NCBI RefSeq assembly: GCF_002163625.1
Contig: NZ_CP020892.1
Span: 2,542,001 to 2,606,000, forward strand
Source of the DNA: Pseudomonas sp. M30-35
GTDB lineage: Bacteria; Pseudomonadota; Gammaproteobacteria; Pseudomonadales; Pseudomonadaceae
DNA: 64,000 nt
Direction: 5' to 3'
The number at the start of each line of letters is the position of its first letter. Position 1 is the stretch's first letter. The notes beneath the pieces are model-generated. The model worked only from the letters and a program-made list of their open reading frames with translations. It was not told where the DNA came from and did not search any database. Both the position numbers and the translations under genes were made by a program. This document shows, one piece after another, positions 40,133 through 48,779 of the stretch.

Positions 40133-41524
40133 ATGTCGTGCGCCCTGCTCGATAATGAACGTGAAACGTGGAGCCGTGCCTCTACTCTTATCCTTCTCGG
40201 TTTTATTTGCTACGCCCTGCCCTGGTCAGTATTTGCGGCGCAGCAACCGACAGCTAGCAACATGCAGTCGAGCGCTCCGCTGCTGCGCATCCAAGGCTCT
40301 AACACCATCGGCGCCACGCTGGGGCCGGCACTGGTCAAGGGCATGCTTGAGGCACAGGGCTATCGAGAAATCAGCGTCCTGCCAGGTGCTGTAGAAAACG
40401 AGCAAAGGGTCACCGCTACCTCGGCAAAAGGCCAGAACGTTACGGTTAATATCGCAGCCCATGGCTCAAGTACCGGCTTTGTTGGCTTGCAAGATGACAG
40501 CGCAGATATTGCTGCCGCTTCAAGACCGATCAAAGATGCAGAAGTAGCAAGCCTCTCCCGCATTGGCGATATGAAAAGTCGCGACGCAGAACAGGTCATA
40601 GCCATTGATGGTTTAGCCATTATCCTGCATCCGAGCAATCCAATCACCTCATTGAGCACTGACCAACTGGCGCAGGTGTTTTCAGGAGAAATCAGCAACT
40701 GGGCACAACTGGGCGGCCAGTCAGGTGAGATCCATTTGTACGCGCGCGATGACAATTCGGGCACTTACGACACCTTTAAAGAACTGGTGCTCAGTGCTAA
40801 CGGCAAGTCACTGGCGGCGACCGCCCAACGCTTCGAGTCAAACGATAAGCTCTCGGATACGGTTAGCAGCGACCCGCAAGGCATTGGCTTCACAGGCCTG
40901 CCTTCGATCCGCCAAGCCAAGGCGTTGGCCATTGCCAGCGGTGACTCCCAGCCCATGCTGCCGACGCGTACAGCTATTGCCACAGAGGACTATCCTCTGT
41001 CGCGGCGCTTATTCCTCTACAACCCGCCAGCACAGAGCAAGCCCTGGGTAAAAGCACTGGTCAACTTCGCTCACAGCCCACGCGGTCAGGCCATCGTTGC
41101 GCAAAACGGCTTTATTTCGCAGACAGTCAGCGCAGTCAAGGTGCCAGCAACACCAGGTATGCCGAAGGCTTACCAGCAGTTGAGCAGCAACGCTGAGCGA
41201 TTGTCAGTGAATTTCCGTTTCGCAGAAGGCAGTGCCAACCTTGATAACAAGGCCCTGCGCGACCTTAGCCGGGTTTTCGACTACTTAAACGCACAAAACA
41301 AACTGCATCAGAATGTTGTCCTGGTCGGTTTCGGCGACCCTAAATCTGATCCAGCCCGCGCCGAATTGCTATCCAAGTTGCGGGCCATGGCTGTACGCCG
41401 TGAACTGTCCAAGCAAGGTGTGGCATTTAAAGACATCATCGGGCTGGGTGACGTGCTTCCAGTCGCCGCCAATGATGAAGAAGGCAGGATCAAAAATCGT
41501 CGGGTCGAGGTCTGGGTTTACTAA
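40133..41524 (+). CDS. PstS-like phosphate-binding protein fused to an OmpA C-terminal domain
   Basis: 463 residues. A hydrophobic signal segment at about 15-35 ends SVFAAQQ. Residues about 48-320 are a PstS/PBP-like fold: LRIQGSNTIGATLGPALVKG, HGSSTGFVGLQDDSADIAAASRPI, ISNWAQLGG, RDDNSGTYDTFKELVL (the T/S-rich phosphate-binding motif) and DPQGIGFTGL. Residues about 345-463 are an OmpA-like peptidoglycan-binding domain (VNFRFAEGSANLDN, LSKLRAMAVRRELS, NRRVEVWVY). So a phosphate-type receptor seems tethered to the cell wall. No Pst permease genes are adjacent. A Pho-box-like repeat upstream suggests PhoB control. Confidence 0.8.
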   Translation: MSCALLDNERETWSRASTLILLGFICYALPWSVFAAQQPTASNMQSSAPLLRIQGSNTIGATLGPALVKGMLEAQGYREISVLPGAVENEQRVTATSAKGQNVTVNIAAHGSSTGFVGLQDDSADIAAASRPIKDAEVASLSRIGDMKSRDAEQVIAIDGLAIILHPSNPITSLSTDQLAQVFSGEISNWAQLGGQSGEIHLYARDDNSGTYDTFKELVLSANGKSLAATAQRFESNDKLSDTVSSDPQGIGFTGLPSIRQAKALAIASGDSQPMLPTRTAIATEDYPLSRRLFLYNPPAQSKPWVKALVNFAHSPRGQAIVAQNGFISQTVSAVKVPATPGMPKAYQQLSSNAERLSVNFRFAEGSANLDNKALRDLSRVFDYLNAQNKLHQNVVLVGFGDPKSDPARAELLSKLRAMAVRRELSKQGVAFKDIIGLGDVLPVAANDEEGRIKNRRVEVWVY

Positions 41525-41552
41525 GCGGCCGTTAGTTTCATGACAAAAATTA

Positions 41553-41588
41553 AGCGCCCGGCAGACTGGCTACCGGGCGCTCTATTTC
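41553..41588. terminator. Bidirectional terminator between PstS-OmpA gene and acyl-CoA dehydrogenase
   Basis: AGCGCCCGG / CCGGGCGCT, a perfect 9-bp stem with an 11-nt loop followed by CTATTT; A-rich sequence precedes it, so it serves both convergent genes. Confidence 0.8.
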
Positions 41589-41611
41589 CGAAATGCTCAG
41601 TTAACACAGTA

Positions 41612-42841
41612 CTAACGCGTAGCATTCATCGCTTCGCGGGAGATGTACTTGCCAATCTCGAACTTACCAATGGCTGCGCGGTGAACTTCATCAGGACCGT
41701 CAGCCAGACGCAGAGTGCGTTGCATCGCGTACCAGTACGCCAGTGGGAAGTCATTGGATACACCGCCACCACCGTGCATTTGAATCGCCCGGTCAATCAC
41801 TTTCAGCGCGACATTCGGGGCCACGACCTTGATTTGCGCAATTTCACTGCGCGCCACCTTGTTGCCGACAGTGTCCATCATATAAGCCGCATTGAGGGTC
41901 AACAGACGCGCCATGTTGATTTCCATGCGCGAGTCAGCAATCAGATCAACGTTGCCGCCCAAGCGGGCCAATGGCTTGCCGAATGCAGAGCGTTCAATCG
42001 AGCGTTCACACATTAGTTTCAGCGCGCGCTCAGCCATGCCGATTGAGCGCATGCAGTGGTGAATGCGACCCGGACCAAGGCGACCCTGAGCGATCTCAAA
42101 CCCTCGCCCCTCGCCCAGCAGCACGTTTTCATAGGGTACGCGAACGTTCTCAAAAACCATCTCAGCATGACCGTGCGGTGCGTCGTCATAGCCGAACACC
42201 GGCAACGGACGAATGACTTTGACACCATCGGCGTCCATCGGCACCAGAATCATTGAGTGCTGTTGATGGCGCGGACCGTCTGGATTGGTCAGCCCCATGA
42301 ACACCAGAATCTTGCAGCGTGGGTCGCATGCACCAGATGTCCACCATTTGCGGCCATTGATGACCCACTCGTCACCATCGCGCACTGCGGTTGCCTGCAT
42401 ATTAGTGGCGTCGGATGAAGCCACTTGCGGCTCAGTCATGGCAAACGCTGAGCGAATATCGCCGCTGAGCAACGGTTCAAGCCACTGCTTCTTCTGCGCT
42501 TCGTTGGCATAGCGTACCAACACTTCCATATTGCCGGTGTCTGGCGCGGCGCAGTTGAATGGTTCTGGGCCAATCATCGAGCTGCCCATGATTTCAGCCA
42601 AGGGCGCGTATTCGGCATTGGTCAGCCCTGCCCCCAACTCAGAGTCCGGCAGAAACAGGTTCCATAAGCCTTCAGCCTTAGCTTTGGCTTTCAACTCTTC
42701 CATGATTGCGGTCGGCTGCCAGCGGTCTCCTTCACTGACTTGCTGTTCAAATACAGCTTCAGCGGGATACACATTGGTTTCCATAAACGCGGTGACGCGC
42801 TCACGCAGGTCCTGAACTTTGGGCGAATAGGCGAAATCCAT
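41612..42841 (-). CDS. Acyl-CoA dehydrogenase (ACAD10/11-like)
   Basis: 409 residues, FAD-dependent acyl-CoA dehydrogenase. FAD/substrate motifs: [43 protein letters not shown] and the C-terminal [18 protein letters not shown]. The GPDEVH ending and the FxGS-lacking N-terminus place it with ACAD10/11-type enzymes, which in Pseudomonas handle long or modified acyl-CoAs, including 4-hydroxyacid derivatives. Exact chain length cannot be told. Divergent from a LysR-family regulator with a 155-bp gap containing a dyad, so probably controlled by it. Confidence 0.85.
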   Translation of the reverse strand: MDFAYSPKVQDLRERVTAFMETNVYPAEAVFEQQVSEGDRWQPTAIMEELKAKAKAEGLWNLFLPDSELGAGLTNAEYAPLAEIMGSSMIGPEPFNCAAPDTGNMEVLVRYANEAQKKQWLEPLLSGDIRSAFAMTEPQVASSDATNMQATAVRDGDEWVINGRKWWTSGACDPRCKILVFMGLTNPDGPRHQQHSMILVPMDADGVKVIRPLPVFGYDDAPHGHAEMVFENVRVPYENVLLGEGRGFEIAQGRLGPGRIHHCMRSIGMAERALKLMCERSIERSAFGKPLARLGGNVDLIADSRMEINMARLLTLNAAYMMDTVGNKVARSEIAQIKVVAPNVALKVIDRAIQMHGGGGVSNDFPLAYWYAMQRTLRLADGPDEVHRAAIGKFEIGKYISREAMNATR

Positions 42842-42903
42842 GGGCGCTACCTTTTTGACGTTGAACGGTAAATAAATTGGCTGAAAATTATGCTAGATCA
42901 CAG

Positions 42904-42929
42904 ATGAAAATTTACCTAAGCTATTTTCA
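42904..42929. promoter_or_regulatory. Dyad operator candidate in the ACAD-LysR gap
   Basis: TGAAAAT-N12-ATTTTCA, a perfect 7-bp inverted repeat; a third half-site CTGAAAAT lies at 42881-42888. Spacing and AT-rich arms fit a LysR-type site between divergent genes. Confidence 0.5.
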
Positions 42930-42996
42930 GCGTGTATAAACATTCATCACCGATATATGATTCACTGATGCTGGCACACCTCGGAGCAACTACGGA

Positions 42997-43926
42997 ATGA
43001 ATCTCAACAAGGTCGATCTGAACCTCTTTGTCGTCTTCGATGCAATCTATACCGAGGCTAATCTGACTCGCGCCGGACAAATCGTTGGCATTACCCAACC
43101 TGCCGTGTCCAACGCATTGGCGCGCTTGCGCGAAACCTTTAATGACCCGCTGTTTGTGCGCACTGCTCAAGGCATGGTGCCGACGCCGATGTCACAAAAC
43201 ATCATTGGCCCGGTGCGTAACGCGTTGCAGCAACTGCGCATATCAGTGCAAGAAAGCCGTACATTCAACCCGGCACAAGCCAATAAAACCTATCGCATCA
43301 GCATGACTGACCTCAGTGAAGCGATGATTTTTCCTGCGCTGTTCCAGCGTCTACGCCGCCTCGCACCCAAGGTCTGCATTGAAAGTATGCTGGCGCGCCG
43401 CCGTGAAACGACTAAGGAATTGGCTGCCGGGCGCCTTGATTTTGCCATCGACGCCCCACTCAACACCGACCCACAGGTACGTCACGTCAAGCTGTTGGAA
43501 GACCGCTACGTCTGCGCGCTGCGTAAAAACCATCCGTTGGCGAAAGACAAAATCAGCCTTGATGAATACCTGTCGCTCAGCCACATCCATATCTCCAGCC
43601 GCCGCAGCGGTTTGGGCTACATCGATCTGGCGCTGGGTAAAATGGGGATTCAGCGCAAAATTGCCCTGCGCTCTCAGCATTACCTGATGGCCAACACGGT
43701 ATTGCACAACACCGATATGGCGATGACCGTGCCGGAACGCTTCGCACGCAGCAACGACCTGCACTACATGCAATTACCGGTGAAGGAAATGCCGACGCTG
43801 GAAACTCATCTGTACTGGCACGAAAGCACCGATCAAGATCCAGCGAACCGTTGGATGCGTGAACAAATCATTGAGATTTGCCAGCAAGTGAGCTTGCGTG
43901 AAAAACAAGCGGAGAAGTCCGAATAA
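42997..43926 (+). CDS. LysR-family regulator (NodD/LeuO-like group)
   Basis: 309 residues. N-terminus MNLNKVDLNLFVVFDAIYTEANLTRAGQIVGITQPAVSNALARLR is the winged HTH of the LeuO/NodD/SyrM branch; DPLFVRTAQGMVPTPMS follows. The effector domain (about 92-300) is complete. It is divergent from the acyl-CoA dehydrogenase and probably controls it; the ligand may be an acyl-CoA or fatty acid, but that is inference from context. GGAG precedes the ATG. A strong hairpin terminator follows 8 bp after the stop. Confidence 0.85.
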   Translation: MNLNKVDLNLFVVFDAIYTEANLTRAGQIVGITQPAVSNALARLRETFNDPLFVRTAQGMVPTPMSQNIIGPVRNALQQLRISVQESRTFNPAQANKTYRISMTDLSEAMIFPALFQRLRRLAPKVCIESMLARRRETTKELAAGRLDFAIDAPLNTDPQVRHVKLLEDRYVCALRKNHPLAKDKISLDEYLSLSHIHISSRRSGLGYIDLALGKMGIQRKIALRSQHYLMANTVLHNTDMAMTVPERFARSNDLHYMQLPVKEMPTLETHLYWHESTDQDPANRWMREQIIEICQQVSLREKQAEKSE

Positions 43927-43934
43927 TAAGGTCT

Positions 43935-43968
43935 GTAAGGTGGATGACGGTTGTTTCATCCACCTTAC
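43935..43968. terminator. Terminator between convergent LysR and gntR genes
   Basis: GTAAGGTGGATGA / TCATCCACCTTAC, a perfect 13-bp stem with an 8-nt loop, starting 8 bp after the LysR stop. Confidence 0.8.
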
Positions 43969-44035
43969 ATTTACCTTACTGGCTTCTTGGCGTGGAATAG
44001 CACCACAGCTGTTTGAGAAACCTATCTCCCAGTGC

Positions 44036-45055
44036 TTACGCACTGTCGCGCATGACGATCTCATAACCCACATCGATACGAGGCTGCTTGGGTTGCTCGC
44101 CGCGCATCAGGTTCAAAAGCATGTCGGCAGCCAGCTCACCCACCTTGCCGCGCGTTGTGCGCACGGTGGTCAACGCCGGATGCACCCATGCAGCCGCGGG
44201 TAAATCGTTGAAACCGGCGATAGCCAAGCGTTGCGGCACAGCAAGTTCGAGTTGCCGGGCACGGAACAAGGCGCCAAATGCCAAGTCATCATTGTTGAAG
44301 AACACCGCATCGGTTTGCGGGTGCTGTTCAAGCAAACGGTCAAGCAAGTTAGCCCCTAAACCAATCGATGAAGCCTGCGCAGTGAGCATTTCCAAAGCAG
44401 GGTTGTAGCGCCCTGCTTCGCGCATTGCATGGCGGTAACCTTCGGCTCGCTGCAGGGTGCGCGGGTCAAGCTGCGCCGCTGCAAAGGCGATCTGCTGATA
44501 ACCGCGCTCAATCAAGGCGCGAGTCATCGCCGCGCCCGCGTCGAACTGCGAAAAACCAACGCAGTAATCGTCCGCAGACTCGCTTAGCTCCATCATCGTT
44601 ACAATGGGCCCACGGTAGTTGGCCAGCACCTCACGGGCGATGTCGCTGCGTTCAAAACCGGTCAACAATAAACCCGCAGGCTGATGGGCCAGGAACGAAC
44701 GCAAAAGCCGTTCATCCTCATCATCGCTGTAATGACTGACACCAATCATCATCTCGAAACCGGCGGGCATCAGCACCCGCTGAATCGCTTCAGCAGTATC
44801 GACAAATACCGAGTTGGACAATGAAGGCAGAATTGCAGCAACCAGATTTGAACGTGAGCTGGCCAACGCCCGCGCAGCTGAGTGCGGCACATAGCCGAGT
44901 TTTTTCACGGCTTGCATAACGTTTTCACGTAATGCATCGGAAACCCGTTCGGGTTGCGACAATGCCCGCGATGCAGACATCAATGAACAACCAGCAGCCT
45001 TGGCTACATCATTCAAAGTGACGCGCTCCGCAGTGCGGCGACGACGCTGACTCAT
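44036..45055 (-). CDS. gntR: LacI-family gluconate-type repressor GntR
   Basis: 339 residues. HTH VTLNDVAKAAGCSLMSASRALSQPERVSDALRENVMQAVKKLGYVPHSAARALAS (about 12-66) with the LacI-family minor-groove hinge, then a periplasmic-binding-like sugar domain (FNNDDLAFGALFRARQ, VRTTRGKVGELAADMLLNLM). Close in pattern to GntR repressors of gluconate genes in Pseudomonas and E. coli, which leave DNA when gluconate or 6-phosphogluconate binds. It lies downstream of the TRAP genes behind a terminator, so it probably has its own promoter. Likely target: the 18-bp sites at 48828 and 48179. Confidence 0.8.
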   Translation of the reverse strand: MSQRRRRTAERVTLNDVAKAAGCSLMSASRALSQPERVSDALRENVMQAVKKLGYVPHSAARALASSRSNLVAAILPSLSNSVFVDTAEAIQRVLMPAGFEMMIGVSHYSDDEDERLLRSFLAHQPAGLLLTGFERSDIAREVLANYRGPIVTMMELSESADDYCVGFSQFDAGAAMTRALIERGYQQIAFAAAQLDPRTLQRAEGYRHAMREAGRYNPALEMLTAQASSIGLGANLLDRLLEQHPQTDAVFFNNDDLAFGALFRARQLELAVPQRLAIAGFNDLPAAAWVHPALTTVRTTRGKVGELAADMLLNLMRGEQPKQPRIDVGYEIVMRDSA

Positions 45056-45102
45056 ATGGATGGGCTCATATTCAAACGATTGGCAATACTAACAAGACAT
45101 CC

Positions 45103-45142
45103 AAACAAAACGCTGCACGCTAGATGATTCAGCATGCAACGC
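45103..45142 (-). terminator. Terminator between dctP and gntR
   Basis: On the minus strand, GCGTTGCATGCT, a 9-nt loop and AGCGTGCAGCG form an 11-12-bp stem with two G-U pairs, followed by TTTTGTTT. It should end TRAP operon transcripts before gntR. Confidence 0.7.
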
Positions 45143-45156
45143 TTTGCACAGAATGC

Positions 45157-46179
45157 TTATTGAGCTGCTTTTTTAACTTCAGCCTGCACTTGATCGAACA
45201 GCTGCTGGCCAACGGTATCAGTCACTTGCTGGATTGCTGGCTGCGCTGCTTCACGCATACGCTCGATTTCAGCAGGGCTGATTTCGTTGATTTGCATGCC
45301 GTTCTCTTTCAACTCAGCCAAGGCCTTAGCGGCTTCTTCACGGGTATCCTGACGCTCAAAGTCACGCGCTTTGACAGCCGCTTGCATGATGATGTCTTGC
45401 TCGGTCTTGGACAGACCATCCCACCAGCGCTTGGATGCAGTGACGATCCACGGGCTGTAAACGTGGTTGGTAATGGTCAGGTACTTCTGCACTTCGAAGA
45501 ATTTCGACGACAGGATGGTGTTGAACGGATTTTCCTGACCGTCTACAGCTTTGGTTTCCAGTGCAGTAAACAGCTCTGAGAACGGCAGCGGTACAGCGTT
45601 GGCGCCCATCAACTTGAAGGTTTCAAGGAATACCGGGTTTGGCATCACGCGCAGTTTGATACCGTCGAAATCTTCCATTTTTTCAATTGGGCGCACGTTG
45701 TTGGTCATGTTGCGGAAGCCATTCTCCCAATAGACCAAGCCTACCAAGCCCTTCTCTTCCAGCTTGTCCATTACTTCGCGGCCAACTGGGCCATCAAGGA
45801 CTTTGTCAGCTTGCTCGGCACTGCTGAACAGGAATGGTGTATCCCAAACGGCCATCTCTTTGCTGATGCCGACCAATGTGGCAGTCGAACCGACCATCAT
45901 TTCCTGAGCGCCACCGATCAGCGCGTTCTGCATTTGGTTATCCGGGCCAAGGCTGGCAGCACCGAATGTACGCACTTTGAGTTTACCGTCCGAAGCCTTG
46001 GCAACTTCTTCGGCAAGCAGCTTGGCTGCACGACCTTGGTTGCTCTCTTCGTTGAGGCCATAACCAAAACGGATCATGCGTGAACGAACTTCATCTGCGT
46101 GGGCAGCAAACGTCGCCAATGGGCTAAACAGGACTGCGGCGGTTAAGCCGGCGATCAGTGTACGTCTCATGGTTTGCAC
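45157..46179 (-). CDS. TRAP solute-binding protein (gluconate-type locus)
   Basis: 340 residues. Signal peptide MQTMRRTLIAGLTAAVLFSPLATFAAHA. DctP family: RMIRFGYGLNEESNQGRAA at the mature start, VRTFGAASLGPDNQMQNALIGG, the ligand-binding Arg region FDGIKLRVMPNPVF and LETKAVDGQENPFNTI. It delivers its sugar acid to the DctM/DctQ membrane subunits encoded just upstream on this strand. The gluconokinase domain in the same operon and the LacI-type GntR downstream suggest gluconate or a related aldonate as substrate; this is inference from context, since DctP ligands cannot be read from sequence alone. Confidence 0.85.
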   Translation of the reverse strand: MQTMRRTLIAGLTAAVLFSPLATFAAHADEVRSRMIRFGYGLNEESNQGRAAKLLAEEVAKASDGKLKVRTFGAASLGPDNQMQNALIGGAQEMMVGSTATLVGISKEMAVWDTPFLFSSAEQADKVLDGPVGREVMDKLEEKGLVGLVYWENGFRNMTNNVRPIEKMEDFDGIKLRVMPNPVFLETFKLMGANAVPLPFSELFTALETKAVDGQENPFNTILSSKFFEVQKYLTITNHVYSPWIVTASKRWWDGLSKTEQDIIMQAAVKARDFERQDTREEAAKALAELKENGMQINEISPAEIERMREAAQPAIQQVTDTVGQQLFDQVQAEVKKAAQ

Positions 46180-46270
46180 CTTTGTTGTTGTTGAATGAGT
46201 CGGGACAACAGTAATAAAGCTGTGTATTGCGCGCCTGTTACCAGACGCTTGCAGTGCATGGCAGCCAGGA

Positions 46271-47548
46271 TCAGCGCAGCCATGCCAGTGGGACTGTGAC
46301 GATCGCTGGGAATGCGATCAGCAACAGTACGATTGCCAGGTAGATCAGGAAGAACGGCATCACTCCACGCACCAGTATTTCCATGCGCAGCTTACCGATA
46401 CCGCCAACCACGTTGAGTACAGTGCCCACCGGCGGAGTAATCAGGCCGATGGAGCCAATCAGTACGAACATCACCCCAAAATACACGGGGTCAACCCCGG
46501 CCTTGGCTGCAATTGGCGCCAATACAGGAGCCAAAATCAAAATGGTCGGCGTGAGATCAAGCACCATGCCGACGGCAATCATCAGCACCATGATTGCTGC
46601 GACCAGCAAGCGCGGATGATCAGCCAATGGGCCGAGCATCGCAGCCAGTTCGGCAGGCAACTGGGCCAGCGTCACCATGTATGCAGACACAGTTGCAGCG
46701 GCGCACAGGAACATCACCGAAGCGGTTGTGCGGCTGGCGCGAGTCATGGCCTCAATCAGGGTCTTCCAATCCAGCTCACGATAAAGCAGGGTCGAAACCG
46801 CCAAGGCATAAGTTGCCGCAACAACAGCCGCCTCGGTTGGGGTGAAGATACCGAAACGCAGGCCGCCAACGATGATCACCGGCAGCATCAATGCTGAGGC
46901 ACCGTCAACCAACGCCGCGCGGCGCACTTCTTTACTGGCTTTGGGCGGCGATGGCTCTGTAAAGCCGCGAGCGATCAGGGTCCAGGCGAAAATCAAACCG
47001 GCACCCATGATCAAACCAGGCACCAAGCCGGCCATAAATAGCTGACTGATCGAAGTGTTAGTCACTACGCCGTAAATTACGAACGGCATTGAAGGCGGAA
47101 TGATCGGCGCGATGATGCCGCCTGCTGCTACCAAGCCAGCCGATGAATGCAAGGGATAACCACGTTGACGCATCATTGGCAGGAGCAAGGTCGCCAGGGC
47201 CGCAGTATCTGCCAGCGCTGAACCGGACATACTGGCCAGCAGCACGGCAGCAGCGATCGCCACAAAACCCAGACCGCCACGCTTGTGGCCGACAAAGGCT
47301 TGGGCCATGGTGATAATGCGACGCGAAATACCGCCCGCATTCATCAGCTCGCCAGCGAGAATGAAGAACGGAACCGCCAGTAGCGGAAAGCTATCAGCGC
47401 CAGCCAGCAGGTTTTGCGCCAGCAGCTGTACGTCCCAGAAGTCCAGATACCACATCAACACGGCACCAGTGAGCACCAGCGCAAAGGCGATTGGCATGCC
47501 AAACGCCATGAAACCAAGCAGTGAAGAAAGGAAAACAGCAACTGTCAT
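46271..47548 (-). CDS. TRAP transporter large permease (DctM)
   Basis: 425 residues, about 12 membrane segments, the ion-coupled channel subunit of a TRAP transporter. Signatures: FPLLAVPFFILAGELMNAGGISRRI near residue 55, ASMSGSALADTAALATLLLPMM, and GGIIAPIIPPSMPFVIYGVVT (about 145-165); GSIGLITPPVGTVLNVVGG (near 370) repeats the pattern in the second half. It needs the small subunit DctQ, here supplied as the C-terminal half of the upstream fusion protein. Stop to dctP start 91 bp; upstream fusion stop 52 bp before its start. Confidence 0.92.
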   Translation of the reverse strand: MTVAVFLSSLLGFMAFGMPIAFALVLTGAVLMWYLDFWDVQLLAQNLLAGADSFPLLAVPFFILAGELMNAGGISRRIITMAQAFVGHKRGGLGFVAIAAAVLLASMSGSALADTAALATLLLPMMRQRGYPLHSSAGLVAAGGIIAPIIPPSMPFVIYGVVTNTSISQLFMAGLVPGLIMGAGLIFAWTLIARGFTEPSPPKASKEVRRAALVDGASALMLPVIIVGGLRFGIFTPTEAAVVAATYALAVSTLLYRELDWKTLIEAMTRASRTTASVMFLCAAATVSAYMVTLAQLPAELAAMLGPLADHPRLLVAAIMVLMIAVGMVLDLTPTILILAPVLAPIAAKAGVDPVYFGVMFVLIGSIGLITPPVGTVLNVVGGIGKLRMEILVRGVMPFFLIYLAIVLLLIAFPAIVTVPLAWLR

Positions 47549-47600
47549 GCGCGTGTCCTCGGTGGGCGTTGCCCGTTGTTCTTATGGGTGAATACGACGC

Positions 47601-48779
47601 TTAATCAATGGTGACATTGGCCGCTGCATGGGCCAGCGGCTGGCTTCTACGCCAGACGTTGACTAACTGCACAATGGCCAGCAACACCAACACCGCCATG
47701 CTTGCCAACACGGGCAACATGGCGATCGCCAGCGGATAACCCACAACCGGGCTGGTATTACTCCAGCCGTACTGCATCTGCTCCCACGCGCCCTTGACTG
47801 AAAGTGCGCTGGCAACTGCAACCAGTACCCAACTCAACGAGTCGACGACTTTGCGCATCACCTGCGGGAAGCGATCACGGATCAAGGTGAAACTCATCAA
47901 CTCGCCCCGGCGCATGCTTGAAGCGACACCCACAAACACCAACCAGACGAATGCCAGCCGTGACAGCTCTTCCGCGCCCCCCCAACCAGTGCCGAACGCA
48001 TAACGCAGCACCACGTTGCTGAACACCACGATGACCATAAACGCCATCAGCGCCGCCATCATCATGTCGGTGACTTTGTCGAACATCATCGCCACGCCAC
48101 CGGTATAGATCGGCTCGCCGGTCAGACGTGCGCCCTCTTGGCCTGAGTCAGCGTTATCTGCTGCCTCAGAATGAGCGTTGTTAGCGCTATCAAATTCGGC
48201 GCTGCTATCAACCGCTTCAGCCAGCAAAGCGGGTTCTTGAACAGTGCTTTTAGCCCAGCTAACAATCGCTTCAACAACCCGATCACGGCTTTGGCTGGCA
48301 TCTACAGTCAGTACACCGGGTTCGCCAGTTGGAGACTCAAGCGTGGCGAATTGGCTGTCGACCAGCGAGGTCGGCATGAAATGACCGGGGCGAGAGCCCA
48401 CGCGCTCAAGCGCAGTGGCGTGGTCTATCTCCAGATGAGCGAAGTGCAGATCATTGATTGCCGCGCGCAGTTGTTCGCGGTAGCTGTGCTTAAGCGCTGA
48501 ACAGGCCAAGACAAAACCATTACCAGCCGCTTCTACAGCGTGCATTTCAGCAATCAAGGCATCCAGCCACACTCGCCGATTGTCATCACTGAGTGGGATA
48601 CCGGCGCTCATGCGCTGAACATTTTCCTGGGGGTGGAATAGATCGGCTTCGATATGTTGCAGGCCAAGTGCGCTGGCAACGGCGCGACTGATATCGCTTT
48701 TGCCTGAACCGCTAACACCCATGACCACAAGTGCACGCATATCAAGCTCAGCGCCTTGGGCAGGAAGGCTGGTTTTCAT
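47601..48779 (-). CDS. Gluconokinase-TRAP small permease (GntK-DctQ) fusion
   Basis: 392 residues in one uninterrupted frame. Residues about 14-176 are a complete GntK-type gluconokinase: Walker A GVSGSGKS (21-28), EADLFHP, MSAGIPL.DDNR..WL, CSALK..YREQLR and GHFMP.SLV.SQFATLE. Residues about 177-228 are an acidic Ala/Ser/Asn-rich linker. Residues about 229-385 are a DctQ small permease with four helices and the GWGGAEELSRLAFVWLVFVG motif. So the enzyme that phosphorylates gluconate is tied to its transporter, presumably facing the cytoplasm. ATG 48779 has GGAG 8 nt upstream. An internal ATG-ATG before the DctQ part (near residue 230) could also start a free DctQ. Confidence 0.88.
   Translation of the reverse strand: MKTSLPAQGAELDMRALVVMGVSGSGKSDISRAVASALGLQHIEADLFHPQENVQRMSAGIPLSDDNRRVWLDALIAEMHAVEAAGNGFVLACSALKHSYREQLRAAINDLHFAHLEIDHATALERVGSRPGHFMPTSLVDSQFATLESPTGEPGVLTVDASQSRDRVVEAIVSWAKSTVQEPALLAEAVDSSAEFDSANNAHSEAADNADSGQEGARLTGEPIYTGGVAMMFDKVTDMMMAALMAFMVIVVFSNVVLRYAFGTGWGGAEELSRLAFVWLVFVGVASSMRRGELMSFTLIRDRFPQVMRKVVDSLSWVLVAVASALSVKGAWEQMQYGWSNTSPVVGYPLAIAMLPVLASMAVLVLLAIVQLVNVWRRSQPLAHAAANVTID
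48179..48196. promoter_or_regulatory. Internal operator-like site in the fusion linker
   Basis: TGTTAGCGCTATCAAATT, an imperfect CG-centred palindrome around TAGCGCTA. It is identical at 17 of 18 positions to the upstream site at 48828-48845, although it lies inside coding DNA (linker residues about 195-200). Confidence 0.6.
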
